Notes: generated from the sequence alone by a model not told the origin. A stretch of 13,705 nt of DNA from Firmicutes bacterium UBA5227 (GCA_002409285.1 DHUT01000019.1:4043-17747), one strand, 5' to 3'. Counted from the stretch's first letter, positions 6,360 to 13,705 are shown. Made by a program: numbers and translations.

Positions 6360-7304
6360 ATGAATTTTTTAAAAATCGAAGATGAAATGAAGTATTTTCA
6401 GAGAATGTTTGTACTTAGAAAAGAAATCGAGAATTTTCTTTATAAGGAAGGCTATATGAATATTGAGCCGTCCATATTTGAAGAATATGATGAATTTACA
6501 TCAGTTAATTCAAGAATAGACAGGAGCTCAACAGTGAAAATCTTGGAAAGCAACAGTGATATTTTAATTCTATCTCCGGATATAACAACCGGAATTATAA
6601 ATAAGTTTATGCCGAGATGGGACTATGACTTAATTCTGAAAATCTTTTATTACGGCAAAACATACAAGCATAACGGCACAGGCATTAAGGAAAACAGAGA
6701 AATGGGCGTTGAAATCATAGGAGATAAAAGCCCGAATATTGACCAAGACACATTAATGACAGCTGAAAGAATAATAAGCAGATACAGTGAAAATTATTTA
6801 TTTGAAATCGGAAACAGCAAGTTTCTGAAGGGCATAATGATGGCGTGCTCATTTAACAAGGAGGATTATGACAATATACTCAATTTATTGTATTTGAAAA
6901 ACAAGCAGGAATTAAGCGATTATTTGTCCGGGCTGAAATACAGAGAGCCAATGAGTACATTATTAAACATTTTGGACTTGGAAGGCACATATGAAGAAAT
7001 TAACGGCAAGCTTGAAGGTCTGTATTTAAATGATATGATGAAGACCAGTCTGGAAGAGCTTAAAATAATCGATGAGCATATGAAAAACATAACAGATAAA
7101 ATTATTTATGACCTTTCAATGGTATCGGAATTGAGCTATTATGACGGAATTATATTCAGAGGATATATTCAGGGCTCCAATACAGAAATCATAAAAGGCG
7201 GCAGATATGATTCATTTACTGAGCAGTTCGGAATAAAAATACCGGCAATAGGATTTACCGTGGAGCTTGATGAACTGCTTAAAGCTGTTTACAAGGAGGG
7301 ATGA
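6360..7304 (+). CDS. hisZ: ATP phosphoribosyltransferase regulatory subunit HisZ
   Basis: The 314-residue protein is a paralogue of the histidyl-tRNA synthetase catalytic core. It forms a complex with the short HisG and confers activity and histidine feedback inhibition on the first step of histidine synthesis. Visible HisRS-like elements are the N-terminal FVLRKEIENFLYKEGYMNIE, a motif-1/2-like block (ILSPDITTGII, YDLILKIFYYGKTYKHN, ENREMGVEIIG) and a C-terminal block YDGIIFRGYIQ...GGRYDSF...PAIGFTVELDEL. There is no anticodon-binding domain, and the length is somewhat short of the 380-400 residues common in HisZ. AGGAGG (6349-6354) precedes ATG 6360. It is the first structural gene of the operon and overlaps the hisG ribosome site at its end. 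Confidence 0.9.
   Translation: MNFLKIEDEMKYFQRMFVLRKEIENFLYKEGYMNIEPSIFEEYDEFTSVNSRIDRSSTVKILESNSDILILSPDITTGIINKFMPRWDYDLILKIFYYGKTYKHNGTGIKENREMGVEIIGDKSPNIDQDTLMTAERIISRYSENYLFEIGNSKFLKGIMMACSFNKEDYDNILNLLYLKNKQELSDYLSGLKYREPMSTLLNILDLEGTYEEINGKLEGLYLNDMMKTSLEELKIIDEHMKNITDKIIYDLSMVSELSYYDGIIFRGYIQGSNTEIIKGGRYDSFTEQFGIKIPAIGFTVELDELLKAVYKEG
7293..7299 (+). promoter_or_regulatory. ribosome binding site that fixes the hisG start
   Basis: AAGGAGG lies within the end of hisZ, followed by three consecutive ATG codons (7301, 7304, 7307). Only ATG 7307 has normal spacing (7 nt), and it gives the conserved HisG N-terminus. Confidence 0.7.
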
Positions 7305-7306
7305 TG

Positions 7307-7945
7307 ATGGGTCTGACAATTGCAATACCAAAGGGAAGATTAGGCAATAAGGCAATTGAAATATTAAAAGGTGCTGGAGTAGGCAGTGCAATCGATGAAG
7401 ATTCGAGGAAATTGGTTTTTAACAGTGAGAATCAAAGTATTGAATTCATACTTTTGAAAAATTCAGATGTAATAACATATGTGGAAAATGGGATTGCAGA
7501 TATTGGGATATCAGGAAAGGATATGATTATGGAAAGCTCCGGAGACTTTTACGAGCTATATAAAATGAATATCGGCAGATGCAAAATGTCAGTGGCTGGT
7601 TTTAAAGACAAAAAAGCTTTCAAGGACGACACAATCTTAAAGGTGGCTACCAAATATCCCGAAACTGCAAGGAGATTTTTCAACAGCAGAGGGCAGAAAA
7701 TTAAAATAATAAAATTGAACGGCTCCATAGAGCTTGCACCGATTTTAGGATTGTCGGATGTAATCGTTGATATAGTTGAGACGGGCAATACATTGAAGGC
7801 TAATGGTCTTGAGGTTTTTGAAGATATGTATGATATTTCTGCAGTTATAATATCCAATAAAATAAGCTACAAATTTAAAAGAAAAGAAATAAAGGAAATA
7901 ATTGAACTGATAAGGAGGGAGGATTCAAATGGTCAGGTTAATTGA
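7307..7945 (+). CDS. hisG: ATP phosphoribosyltransferase, short form HisG
   Basis: Catalyses the first committed step, ATP + PRPP to phosphoribosyl-ATP. The 212-residue length marks the short form, which lacks the C-terminal histidine-binding domain and needs HisZ. Conserved pieces are TIAIPKGRLG at the N-terminus, GIADIGISGKD (62-72), and the PRPP-binding segment VDIVETGNTLKANGL (154-168). The ATG at 7307 is preferred over 7301 and 7304 because of spacing to AAGGAGG. It lies 2 nt after the hisZ stop and overlaps hisD by 17 nt, so translation is probably coupled. Confidence 0.93.
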   Translation: MGLTIAIPKGRLGNKAIEILKGAGVGSAIDEDSRKLVFNSENQSIEFILLKNSDVITYVENGIADIGISGKDMIMESSGDFYELYKMNIGRCKMSVAGFKDKKAFKDDTILKVATKYPETARRFFNSRGQKIKIIKLNGSIELAPILGLSDVIVDIVETGNTLKANGLEVFEDMYDISAVIISNKISYKFKRKEIKEIIELIRREDSNGQVN

Positions 7946-9227
7946 GGACAATATAGAAGAATATTTAGCTGAAATTCAAAATAGAAATCAAGAAGACTAC
8001 AATGAAGTTTACAAAGCAGTTGATGAAATACTAGAAGATGTAAAAAAAAACAAGGATGAAGCATTGAAAAAATACACCATGGAATTTGACAAGGTAAGCT
8101 TAAGCAATTTGGAAGTTATTCGAGACGAAATAGAGGAAGCATATAAAACCATTGACAAAGAACTTTTGGAAACCATTCGGATAGCAAAGGAAAATATCTG
8201 CAGTTACCATGAAAAGCAAATAAGAAGAAGCTATAAATATAAACCGGAGGGAAAGGACATTATTTTGGGGCAGCTTATAAATCCAATTGAAAAGGTTGGA
8301 ATTTATGTTCCCGGAGGGAAAGCTGCCTATCCGTCCACTGTATTGATGAATGCAATACCTGCAAAAATCGCCGGTGTAAACGAAATAATTATGATAACTC
8401 CTCCCCAAAGGGATGGGAAAATTAAAGATTCAATATTGGTTGCAGCAGACATGGCAGGTGTTGACAGAATATTCAAGGTTGGAGGAGCACAAGGCATAGG
8501 AGCTTTGGCTTATGGAACTGAAACAATTCCCAAGGTGTATAAAATAACTGGTCCCGGAAACATTTATGTTGCTGCAGCAAAAAGAAGAGTATCAGGTTTT
8601 GTTGGTATAGATATGATTGCAGGGCCAAGCGAAATATTGATTATTGCAGACAAAACCGCATCACCCGGCTACATCGCCGCGGATATGATATCTCAGGCAG
8701 AGCATGATGAAATGGCAGCCTGTATTTTAATAACAAATTCATACAGCTTAGCTGATAAGGTTAAAAAGGAATTAAAAGAGCAGTCTAGGGGTTTGGAAAG
8801 AAAAGAAATAATTAAGAAGTCCTTGAAAGACCATGGGGCTATAATAATCACAGAAAGCATGAAACACTGCATTGATTTGGCAAATGAAATAGCTCCAGAA
8901 CATTTGGAGCTTCTCACAACAGCTCCCTTTGAAAGTTATAGGAAAATAAAAAATGCAGGTGCCATATTTTTGGGAGAAAACAGTCCTGAACCTGTGGGAG
9001 ACTATTTTGCAGGTCCGAATCACACACTGCCTACAAGCTCAACATCCAAGTTTTCGTCAGGTCTTAGTGTAGACGACTTTATAAAGAAGACTTCCCTGAT
9101 TTATTACAGCAGGCAGGCTTTGCTTGAAAACAGCGGGCACATTGTGAGATTCGCTGAAAATGAAGGCCTGACAGGTCATGCAAATGCAATAAAAATAAGA
9201 ATGAAAAGAGATGCTGACAATGATTAA
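7929..9227 (+). CDS. hisD: histidinol dehydrogenase HisD
   Basis: Catalyses the last two steps, histidinol to histidinal to histidine, with NAD and zinc. The 432-residue length is standard. Landmarks are VGIYVPGGKAAYPSTVLM, GGAQGIGALAYGT, MIAGPSEILIIAD and GPNHTLPT. Residues matching the zinc ligands of the E. coli enzyme (Q259, H262, D360, H419) are Q256, H259, D358 and H417. The catalytic Glu-His pair is E324-H325. The start ATG 7929 lies inside the end of hisG, with a GGAGG run 6-16 nt upstream. The stop overlaps the hisC start by 8 nt. Confidence 0.96.
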   Translation: MVRLIEDNIEEYLAEIQNRNQEDYNEVYKAVDEILEDVKKNKDEALKKYTMEFDKVSLSNLEVIRDEIEEAYKTIDKELLETIRIAKENICSYHEKQIRRSYKYKPEGKDIILGQLINPIEKVGIYVPGGKAAYPSTVLMNAIPAKIAGVNEIIMITPPQRDGKIKDSILVAADMAGVDRIFKVGGAQGIGALAYGTETIPKVYKITGPGNIYVAAAKRRVSGFVGIDMIAGPSEILIIADKTASPGYIAADMISQAEHDEMAACILITNSYSLADKVKKELKEQSRGLERKEIIKKSLKDHGAIIITESMKHCIDLANEIAPEHLELLTTAPFESYRKIKNAGAIFLGENSPEPVGDYFAGPNHTLPTSSTSKFSSGLSVDDFIKKTSLIYYSRQALLENSGHIVRFAENEGLTGHANAIKIRMKRDADND

Positions 9228-10248
9228 GTTAAAGAAAAGTGCGGAAAAAATCGAGGCTTATTTTGTAAACAATGTGGATTGCAGGGTAAAGCTTGATGCA
9301 AATGAGGGAAACAATTATTTGCTTAAGGATGGACTTAAAATAGCCAGTTTCAAACCAAACTTATACCCCGACAGCGACTGCAGCATATTAAGAGAAAAAA
9401 TGTCATCATATTATGGATGCAGGGCTGAAAACATCATGGTTGGAAACGGCTCCAGCGAGATTATTAATACGGTTATAAATGCTTACTGCGAAAAAGGCGA
9501 CAAGGTAATGAGTTTTGTTCCTTCCTTCAGCATGTACAAGACCTACTGTGATTTATGCTCTGCTAAATATGTGGGTGTAGATTCGGAAAATGACTTTTCA
9601 CAAAATATAGATAAGCTGATAGAAGAAGCAAAAATTCAGAACCCGAAAATTATTATACTCTGCAATCCAAACAACCCTACAGGGTATCTAACACCGATTG
9701 CGGATGTTATTAAGCTTTTGGAAAATGTTAAAAACTCTTTGGTCATTTTAGATGAAGCCTATGCTGATTTTTCGGAGAATTCGGCTGTGGGATTGATTAA
9801 TGATTATGAAAATTTAATTGTAATGAGGACAATGTCCAAAGCCTTCGGACTGGCGGGGCTTAGAGTCGGGTGCCTGATAGCTGCAGAAAAAACAGTGAAA
9901 TACATCTGGAAGGTTAAGCTGCCTTATAATGTAAATATATTATCTCAATATGCAGCAGAGCTGGCTCTAAAAAATTCCGGCAGAGTCAGTGATTATATAT
10001 CAAGTGTAAAAAACAGAAGAGAAGAGCTAAGCTGTGAGTTAAAAAAATTGAATTTCTTGGTGTATCCTTCAGGAGCTAACTTTTTATTTGTAAAGCCGCC
10101 CATACAAAATTTGTTTGAAAAGCTCATGGAAAGAGGAATATTAATAAGAAAGTTCAATGATGACTATTACCGCATAACAGTCGGTAATAAGGAAGAAAAT
10201 GAAATATTAATTGAAGAGCTAAAGAAATTATTATTATTATATAAGTGA
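9220..10248 (+). CDS. hisC: histidinol-phosphate aminotransferase HisC
   Basis: PLP enzyme that converts imidazole-acetol phosphate plus glutamate to histidinol phosphate. The 342-residue fold-type-I transferase shows KLDANEG near the N-terminus, MVGNGSSEII (PLP phosphate contact), CNPNNPTG (148-155), LDEAYADF (Asp178, Tyr181), and the Schiff-base lysine K207 in MRTMSKAFGLAGLRVG. A C-terminal YYRITVG supplies the substrate-carboxylate arginine. Two starts are possible, ATG 9211 and ATG 9220; the latter is chosen because the purine stretch AAAAGAG (9204-9210) is then 9 nt upstream rather than adjacent. Its ribosome site is the weakest in the operon, consistent with coupling to hisD. Confidence 0.93.
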   Translation: MIKLKKSAEKIEAYFVNNVDCRVKLDANEGNNYLLKDGLKIASFKPNLYPDSDCSILREKMSSYYGCRAENIMVGNGSSEIINTVINAYCEKGDKVMSFVPSFSMYKTYCDLCSAKYVGVDSENDFSQNIDKLIEEAKIQNPKIIILCNPNNPTGYLTPIADVIKLLENVKNSLVILDEAYADFSENSAVGLINDYENLIVMRTMSKAFGLAGLRVGCLIAAEKTVKYIWKVKLPYNVNILSQYAAELALKNSGRVSDYISSVKNRREELSCELKKLNFLVYPSGANFLFVKPPIQNLFEKLMERGILIRKFNDDYYRITVGNKEENEILIEELKKLLLLYK

Positions 10249-10278
10249 ACAGTAACGAAAAAAGTTTGGAGGTAGAAA

Positions 10279-10857
10279 ATGAGAAAGGTTACAGTATCAC
10301 GAAATACAAAAGAAACAGAAGTTCAAATCGATTTAAATTTGGATGGAAGCGGAATAACGGAAATTGATACGGGTGTGGGATTTTTCGACCACATGCTGAC
10401 TTTGTTCGGTTTTCATGGAAAGTTCGATTTATATATCAAGTGCAAAGGAGATTTAAATTCAGATACCCATCACACTTCAGAAGATGTAGGAATAGCATTA
10501 GGTCAAGCATTCACAAAAGCTTTGGGCGATAAAAAGGGCATTGAAAGATTCGGAGCCGCGTATCTGCCCATGGATGAATCATTGGCAAGAGTTGTTCTAG
10601 ACTTAAGCGGCAGACCTTACTTGGTTTACAATCTATGTTTTAAAAGAGAACAAATAGGAACCATGGCAACGGAGGACTTTAAGGAATTCTTCCAAGGATT
10701 TGCAAATAACTGCCTGTGCAACCTGCATATAGAACTAATGTATGGTGAGAATGACCACCATAAAATAGAAGCGGTATTCAAGGGGTTTGGAAGAGCAATG
10801 AAAAAAGCGGTGGAAATAACATCCGACAGCCTTCAGTCCACAAAGGGGGCTTTGTGA
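10279..10857 (+). CDS. hisB: imidazoleglycerol-phosphate dehydratase HisB (monofunctional)
   Basis: Converts imidazole-glycerol phosphate to imidazole-acetol phosphate, using manganese. The 192-residue protein is the dehydratase alone; the phosphatase domain of the enteric fusion is absent, so histidinol-phosphate phosphatase must be encoded elsewhere. Motifs include GVGFFDHMLTLF, the first metal site DTHHTSEDVGIALGQA (H64, H65, E68) and the second, DHHKIEAVFKGFGRAM (H160, H161, E164). GGAGG lies 6 nt upstream of the ATG. It ends in a TGATG overlap directly with hisA; in most operons hisH sits at this junction. Confidence 0.96.
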   Translation: MRKVTVSRNTKETEVQIDLNLDGSGITEIDTGVGFFDHMLTLFGFHGKFDLYIKCKGDLNSDTHHTSEDVGIALGQAFTKALGDKKGIERFGAAYLPMDESLARVVLDLSGRPYLVYNLCFKREQIGTMATEDFKEFFQGFANNCLCNLHIELMYGENDHHKIEAVFKGFGRAMKKAVEITSDSLQSTKGAL

Positions 10858-11573
10858 TGATACTGTTCCCTGCAATTGATATTAAGGACAACAAGTGTGT
10901 AAGGCTTACTCAGGGAAAATTTGACAACGTAAATGTGTATTCCGACGACCCTGTAGAAATGGCGAAAAAGTGGGAGTCAATGGGGGCAGAATACCTTCAT
11001 GTAGTTGATTTGGACGGTTCTAAAAATGAAGGTTACCAAAACAGAAAATCAATTGAAAAAATAGCCAAAGCAATATCCATTCCCATGCAGACAGGAGGAG
11101 GAATCAGAAGTGAGGAAAGAATAAAGAATTTGTTGAATGTAGGTGTTGACAGAGTTATTGTAGGCACCATGGCAATTGAAAACATAGAGCTTCTTGCAGA
11201 GCTTGTTAAGGATTACAAGGAGCATATAGCTGTTTCCATAGATGCATTAAACGGTAAGGTTGCAACAAGAGGATGGCAGACAGTAGGAAATGTGGATTCA
11301 ATAGAAATATGCGGAGTATTGGAATCCATCGGAATAAAAACTATTGTTTACACGGATATTTCAAAGGATGGAATGCTTTCAGGTCCGAATTTCGACATAT
11401 ACAGAGTATTATCAGAAAAAACAAGCATAAATATAATTGCATCCGGAGGTGTCACAACCTTGGAGGACATAAAACGACTAAGAGAAATGAACTTGTACGG
11501 AGCAATTATCGGAAAGGCCTTATACGATGGCAGATTAGACTTTACACATGGATTAAAGATAACAAAGATGTAA
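10857..11573 (+). CDS. hisA: ProFAR isomerase HisA
   Basis: Amadori isomerisation of ProFAR to PRFAR in a (beta/alpha)8 barrel. The 238-residue length is normal. Catalytic residues D8 (FPAIDIK) and D129 (VSIDALNG) are present, as are the phosphate-binding glycine repeats TGGGIRSEE and IIASGGVTT and the YTDISKDGMLSGPN loop. Start ATG 10857 shares its A with the hisB stop TGA and has GGGGG (10845-10849) 7 nt upstream; a GTG at 10854 is less likely. The tight overlap implies coupled translation with hisB. Confidence 0.95.
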   Translation: MILFPAIDIKDNKCVRLTQGKFDNVNVYSDDPVEMAKKWESMGAEYLHVVDLDGSKNEGYQNRKSIEKIAKAISIPMQTGGGIRSEERIKNLLNVGVDRVIVGTMAIENIELLAELVKDYKEHIAVSIDALNGKVATRGWQTVGNVDSIEICGVLESIGIKTIVYTDISKDGMLSGPNFDIYRVLSEKTSINIIASGGVTTLEDIKRLREMNLYGAIIGKALYDGRLDFTHGLKITKM

Positions 11574-11593
11574 TAATTATCAGGAGGAGAAAA

Positions 11594-12340
11594 ATGGCAA
11601 TAAGAATAATACCCTGCTTAGACGTAATAAATGGAAGAGTTGTTAAGGGAACTAAATTTGAAGATATTAAAGATGTTGATGATCCGGTTAAATTGGGCAA
11701 ATACTACAGTGATTCAGGAGCAGATGAGTTAGTGTTTTATGATATTACCGCATCAGTTGAAGGCAGGAAAACTTCTCTCGAATTTGTAAAAAGAGTTGCT
11801 GCTGAAATAAATATCCCGTTTTGTGTGGGAGGAGGAATTTCTACGATTGAAGATTTCAAGTATGTTTTAGACAGCGGCGCAGATAAGATATCTATTAATT
11901 CTGCTGCCGTTAAAACTCCCGATTTAATAAAAGAAGCAGCAGAACTCTATGGTAATAAGTGTGTTGTATTGGCAATGGATGTAAAAAGAAATGAAGAGGG
12001 CTCATGGAGCGTCTATATCAAAGGAGGAAAAGAAAAAACTTCATTAGATGCTGTTGAGTGGGCTAAAAGAGGTGTGGAATTGGGAGCCGGAGAAATTGTT
12101 GTAAACAGCATTGATGAGGATGGTATGAAAAACGGATATGATTTGGAGTTCTTGAAAAAAATAACGGATACTGTGAATGTTCCGGTTATTGCATCCGGAG
12201 GTGCAGGAAAGTATGAGCATTTTTTAGATGCTGTTAGATATGCAGCAATAGACGGCGTGCTCGCAGCTTCAGTATTTCATTTTGGAGAAATAAAAATACC
12301 TGAACTGAAAAAATACTTGAGAGATAACGGAGTGAAATGA
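11594..12340 (+). CDS. hisF: imidazole glycerol phosphate synthase cyclase subunit HisF
   Basis: Uses PRFAR and ammonia to form imidazole-glycerol phosphate and AICAR; ammonia normally comes from the glutaminase HisH. The 248-residue (beta/alpha)8 barrel carries catalytic D10 (IIPCLDV) and D129 (AMDVKR). Residues matching the ammonia-gate residues of Thermotoga HisF (R5, E46, K99, E167) are R4, E45, K98 and the Glu in GAGEI, so the channel looks intact. Other landmarks are VGGGIST, SINSAAV and NSIDEDGMKNGYD. The frame is open far upstream, inside hisA, but ATG 11594 with AGGAGGA just before it is the real start. It follows hisA by 20 nt. hisH is not in the window. Confidence 0.95.
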   Translation: MAIRIIPCLDVINGRVVKGTKFEDIKDVDDPVKLGKYYSDSGADELVFYDITASVEGRKTSLEFVKRVAAEINIPFCVGGGISTIEDFKYVLDSGADKISINSAAVKTPDLIKEAAELYGNKCVVLAMDVKRNEEGSWSVYIKGGKEKTSLDAVEWAKRGVELGAGEIVVNSIDEDGMKNGYDLEFLKKITDTVNVPVIASGGAGKYEHFLDAVRYAAIDGVLAASVFHFGEIKIPELKKYLRDNGVK

Positions 12341-12368
12341 TACTGCGAAATCTCAGAATTTAAAAGAT

Positions 12369-12434
12369 GAGATCCTTCGTTTCACTCAGGATGACAAAAC
12401 AGCAGGATGACAAAACAACAGGGTGACAGATAAT
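12369..12434. repeat. dispersed-type repeat core with 16-bp tandem copies
   Basis: The hisF-hisIE gap (111 nt, the longest within the operon) holds GAGATCCTTCG followed by TTTCACTCAGGATGACA (12369-12396), a small hairpin-forming unit with ATCCT/AGGAT arms. Its end is repeated in tandem: CAGGATGACAAAACAG (12387-12402), CAGGATGACAAAACAA (12403-12418) and a decayed copy starting CAGGGTGACAG (12419-12434). A sequence of this type (TCATCCTGAG...GAAGGATCTC on the other strand) recurs between genes in many bacterial genomes, from memory and unchecked here. It does not interrupt any gene. Confidence 0.6.
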
Positions 12435-12451
12435 GAAAGGTGATAAAAAAA

Positions 12452-13075
12452 ATGGAAATTGAAAAACTATTGAATGAAGTAAAATTTGATGAAAAAGGTT
12501 TGATTGTTGCAGTAACACAGGATTATATAACAAATGAAGTACTTATGATTGCATATATGAACAAAGAGGCACTAAAAATAACATTGGAGGAAAAAAGGGG
12601 TTGTTATTTCTCAAGAAGCCGTAATTGTTTATGGAGAAAAGGAGAAACATCGGGGCATGTCCAGCATTTAAAGGGTTTCTACTATGATTGTGATGCAGAT
12701 GCGATTTTGCTGAAGGTAGAACAGGTTGGGAATGCATGCCACACGGGAGCATACTCATGTTTTTTCAATAAAGTTTACGAAGACGATATAGCTGATAAAT
12801 CAATTATTAATAAGGTATACTGCCAAATACAAAACCGGAGAGATAACCCGAAGGAAGGCTCTTACACAAACTATTTGTTTAATGAAGGACTTGATAAAAT
12901 ATTGAAGAAAGTCGGAGAGGAAACCAGCGAAGTAATAATAGCAGCAAAAAATAAAAACAAAGAAGAGCTTATTTATGAAATTTGCGATTTAATTTACCAT
13001 TCCCTGGTTCTCATGGTCAGTGAAGGGGTAACTATTGATGAGCTGCAGAAAGAACTCACAAAAAGGCATAGATAG
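12452..13075 (+). CDS. hisI: bifunctional phosphoribosyl-AMP cyclohydrolase / phosphoribosyl-ATP pyrophosphatase HisIE
   Basis: Carries steps 2 and 3 of histidine synthesis on one 207-residue chain (often named hisIE). The HisI domain (about 1-108) has YFSRSRNCLWRKGETSGH and zinc cysteines C80, C96 and C103 in the CDADAILLKVEQVGNACHTG region. The HisE domain (about 115-207) has the metal-binding pattern of all-alpha NTP pyrophosphatases: E156, E157, E160 in GEETSE and E176, D179 in EICD. A linker around 108-130 joins them. The frame extends to a GTG at 12440, but that codon lies within the ribosome site AAAGGTG (12436-12442), so ATG 12452 is chosen. It is the last gene of the operon; no canonical terminator follows. 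Confidence 0.94.
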   Translation: MEIEKLLNEVKFDEKGLIVAVTQDYITNEVLMIAYMNKEALKITLEEKRGCYFSRSRNCLWRKGETSGHVQHLKGFYYDCDADAILLKVEQVGNACHTGAYSCFFNKVYEDDIADKSIINKVYCQIQNRRDNPKEGSYTNYLFNEGLDKILKKVGEETSEVIIAAKNKNKEELIYEICDLIYHSLVLMVSEGVTIDELQKELTKRHR

Positions 13076-13127
13076 CTGTCAAGGGACCTTGTGTGAAACT
13101 GCCTGACAAAACATCTATATAACAAAA

Positions 13128-13267
13128 TGTGCAAAATTTCAAGTAATGTGTGATTTGTGCTGTATTAAATTCAGATATTCTACACATTACTTGAAATTTC
13201 GAGCATATTCTACTTAAAAATCATCTTTTTCTAAATATATTTCACACATTAATTGAAATTTTGCTCA
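13128..13267. mobile_element. 140-bp MITE-like element with 26-bp terminal inverted repeats
   Basis: The left end (13128-13153) begins TGTGCAAAATTTCAAG and continues TAATGTGTGA. The right end (13242-13267), read on the other strand, is the same 26 bp with two mismatches (positions 3 and 16). A third copy (13181-13205), in the orientation of the right end, lies inside; it shares an 18-bp perfect inverted match, AAATTTCAAGTAATGTGT, with the left copy (13134-13151 versus 13182-13199). Tips are TG...CA. No coding sequence and no clear target duplication are seen. Multiple end repeats with TG tips resemble IS21-type transposon ends, so a non-autonomous remnant is plausible. The 13134-13199 hairpin may also act as a transcription barrier between the convergent genes. 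Confidence 0.55.
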
Positions 13268-13318
13268 AATCAAAGCCTGCGTACTCCATTTTGCAGCTAA
13301 ATGAACCTGAAGAGAATT

Positions 13319-13705
13319 CTATACGGTTTGTGTTGATTGTCCCTTATAGGATATGGATTTTGTCGGGCATACTTCCCGGCATTTTCCACATACTATGCAA
13401 TCATTTTTAAATATAATCGGAACTTCTTTTTCTTCTTGGATTATTGCATCAGCAGGGCAATTTTTAACACAAATTCCACATTTGATGCAGTCTTCTTCTG
13501 CTATAGTATATCCGGCTTTATTTTTCTTAGAAAAAAATGAAAACAGTGTTCCATAGGGGCACAGATATCTATGCCAAAAGGATGGTTCGAAAAATACAGT
13601 CAATAAAATACCAATTGCAAATAATGCAGGTAATACAGGCAGTTTCTTGCCTGTTTTTTGTATAAAAATAAATGTTACAACAAAAAGAACCAATACCCCT
13701 ATTCT
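13319..13705 (-). CDS. NapH-like membrane protein with two [4Fe-4S] motifs (5' end outside window)
   Basis: The C-terminal approximately 128 residues of a gene that enters from the right edge; the frame is open to the end of the window, so the true start is not visible. It shows a hydrophobic segment (VLFVVTFIFI), a second one ending in VFFEPSFWHRYLCPYG, where the LCPYG motif is typical of NapH/YccM-like polyferredoxin membrane proteins, and then two ferredoxin clusters: CIKCGICVKNCP and CIVCGKCREVCP. The C-terminal domain is expected to sit on the cytoplasmic side and pass electrons to or from a membrane redox partner. The stop TAG is at 13321-13319. It converges on the his operon, with 243 nt between. 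The exact pathway cannot be told from this fragment. Confidence 0.8.
   Translation of the reverse strand, partial: RIGVLVLFVVTFIFIQKTGKKLPVLPALFAIGILLTVFFEPSFWHRYLCPYGTLFSFFSKKNKAGYTIAEEDCIKCGICVKNCPADAIIQEEKEVPIIFKNDCIVCGKCREVCPTKSISYKGQSTQTV

Noticed and set aside
6136..6360. 74-codon open frame between the leader peptide and hisZ
   Set aside because: It runs through the intrinsic terminator and its T-run, has no ribosome site before its GTG, and overlaps two better-explained elements.
7549..9023. Minus-strand open frames inside hisG and hisD
   Set aside because: They are antisense to fully conserved enzymes and have no start signals.
11273..11593. N-terminal extension of HisF by about 107 codons
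   Set aside because: This is an out-of-frame reading of hisA. HisF starts at 11594, with AGGAGGA upstream and the conserved MAIRIIPCLDV N-terminus.
13337..13556. Plus-strand open frames opposite the ferredoxin-like gene
   Set aside because: The minus-strand frame carries two perfect four-cysteine cluster motifs, so these are shadows.
1..13705. CRISPR arrays, tRNA and rRNA genes, prophage or defence genes
   Set aside because: No regularly spaced repeats, tRNA- or rRNA-like sequences, integrases, nucleases or toxin-antitoxin pairs were recognised; the genes are ordinary export, regulation, biosynthesis and redox functions.

Overview
The window looks like chromosomal DNA from a low-GC, Gram-positive-type anaerobe (Bacillota, most likely class Clostridia or a relative). 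The pointers are AT-rich coding DNA with strong AGGAGG-type ribosome sites, a short-form HisG that needs HisZ, a lipoprotein-type efflux adaptor, and a clostridial-style two-cluster ferredoxin membrane protein. I cannot name the species.

Left part (1-5159, minus strand): two export systems lie one behind the other. At the left edge is the 5' part of a lipoprotein periplasmic adaptor of the RND-efflux type. It has its own near-perfect sigma-A promoter and a TetR-like palindrome at the transcription start. To its right is a four-gene ABC exporter operon, transcribed leftward: HlyD/YbhG-like adaptor, two separate YbhF-like ATPases, and one YbhR/YbhS-like ABC-2 permease. The first ATPase has proline where the H-loop histidine belongs.

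Middle (5160-6018): a Crp/Fnr-family regulator is transcribed divergently from the exporter operon. The intergenic region holds a 14-bp palindrome with FNR-type geometry (GTTAC-N4-GTAAC). It is centred at -41.5 from the predicted exporter start, the class II activator position, so the regulator probably controls the exporter.

Right part (6019-13075, plus strand): a histidine biosynthesis operon, hisZ-hisG-hisD-hisC-hisB-hisA-hisF-hisIE. Its sigma-A promoter starts only 10 bp after the regulator gene ends. The leader encodes a 19-residue peptide with His-His-His, competing RNA hairpins and a strong intrinsic terminator. This looks like leader-peptide attenuation rather than the T-box usual in Bacillota. 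A second foldable stretch of unknown role lies between the terminator and hisZ. hisH, the glutaminase partner of HisF, is missing from its usual place between hisB and hisA and from the rest of the window. The hisF-hisIE gap holds short tandem copies of a dispersed-type repeat.

Right end (13076-13705): a 140-bp MITE-like element with 26-bp terminal inverted repeats and a third internal copy separates the his operon from a convergent, incomplete gene for a NapH-like membrane protein with two [4Fe-4S] motifs.
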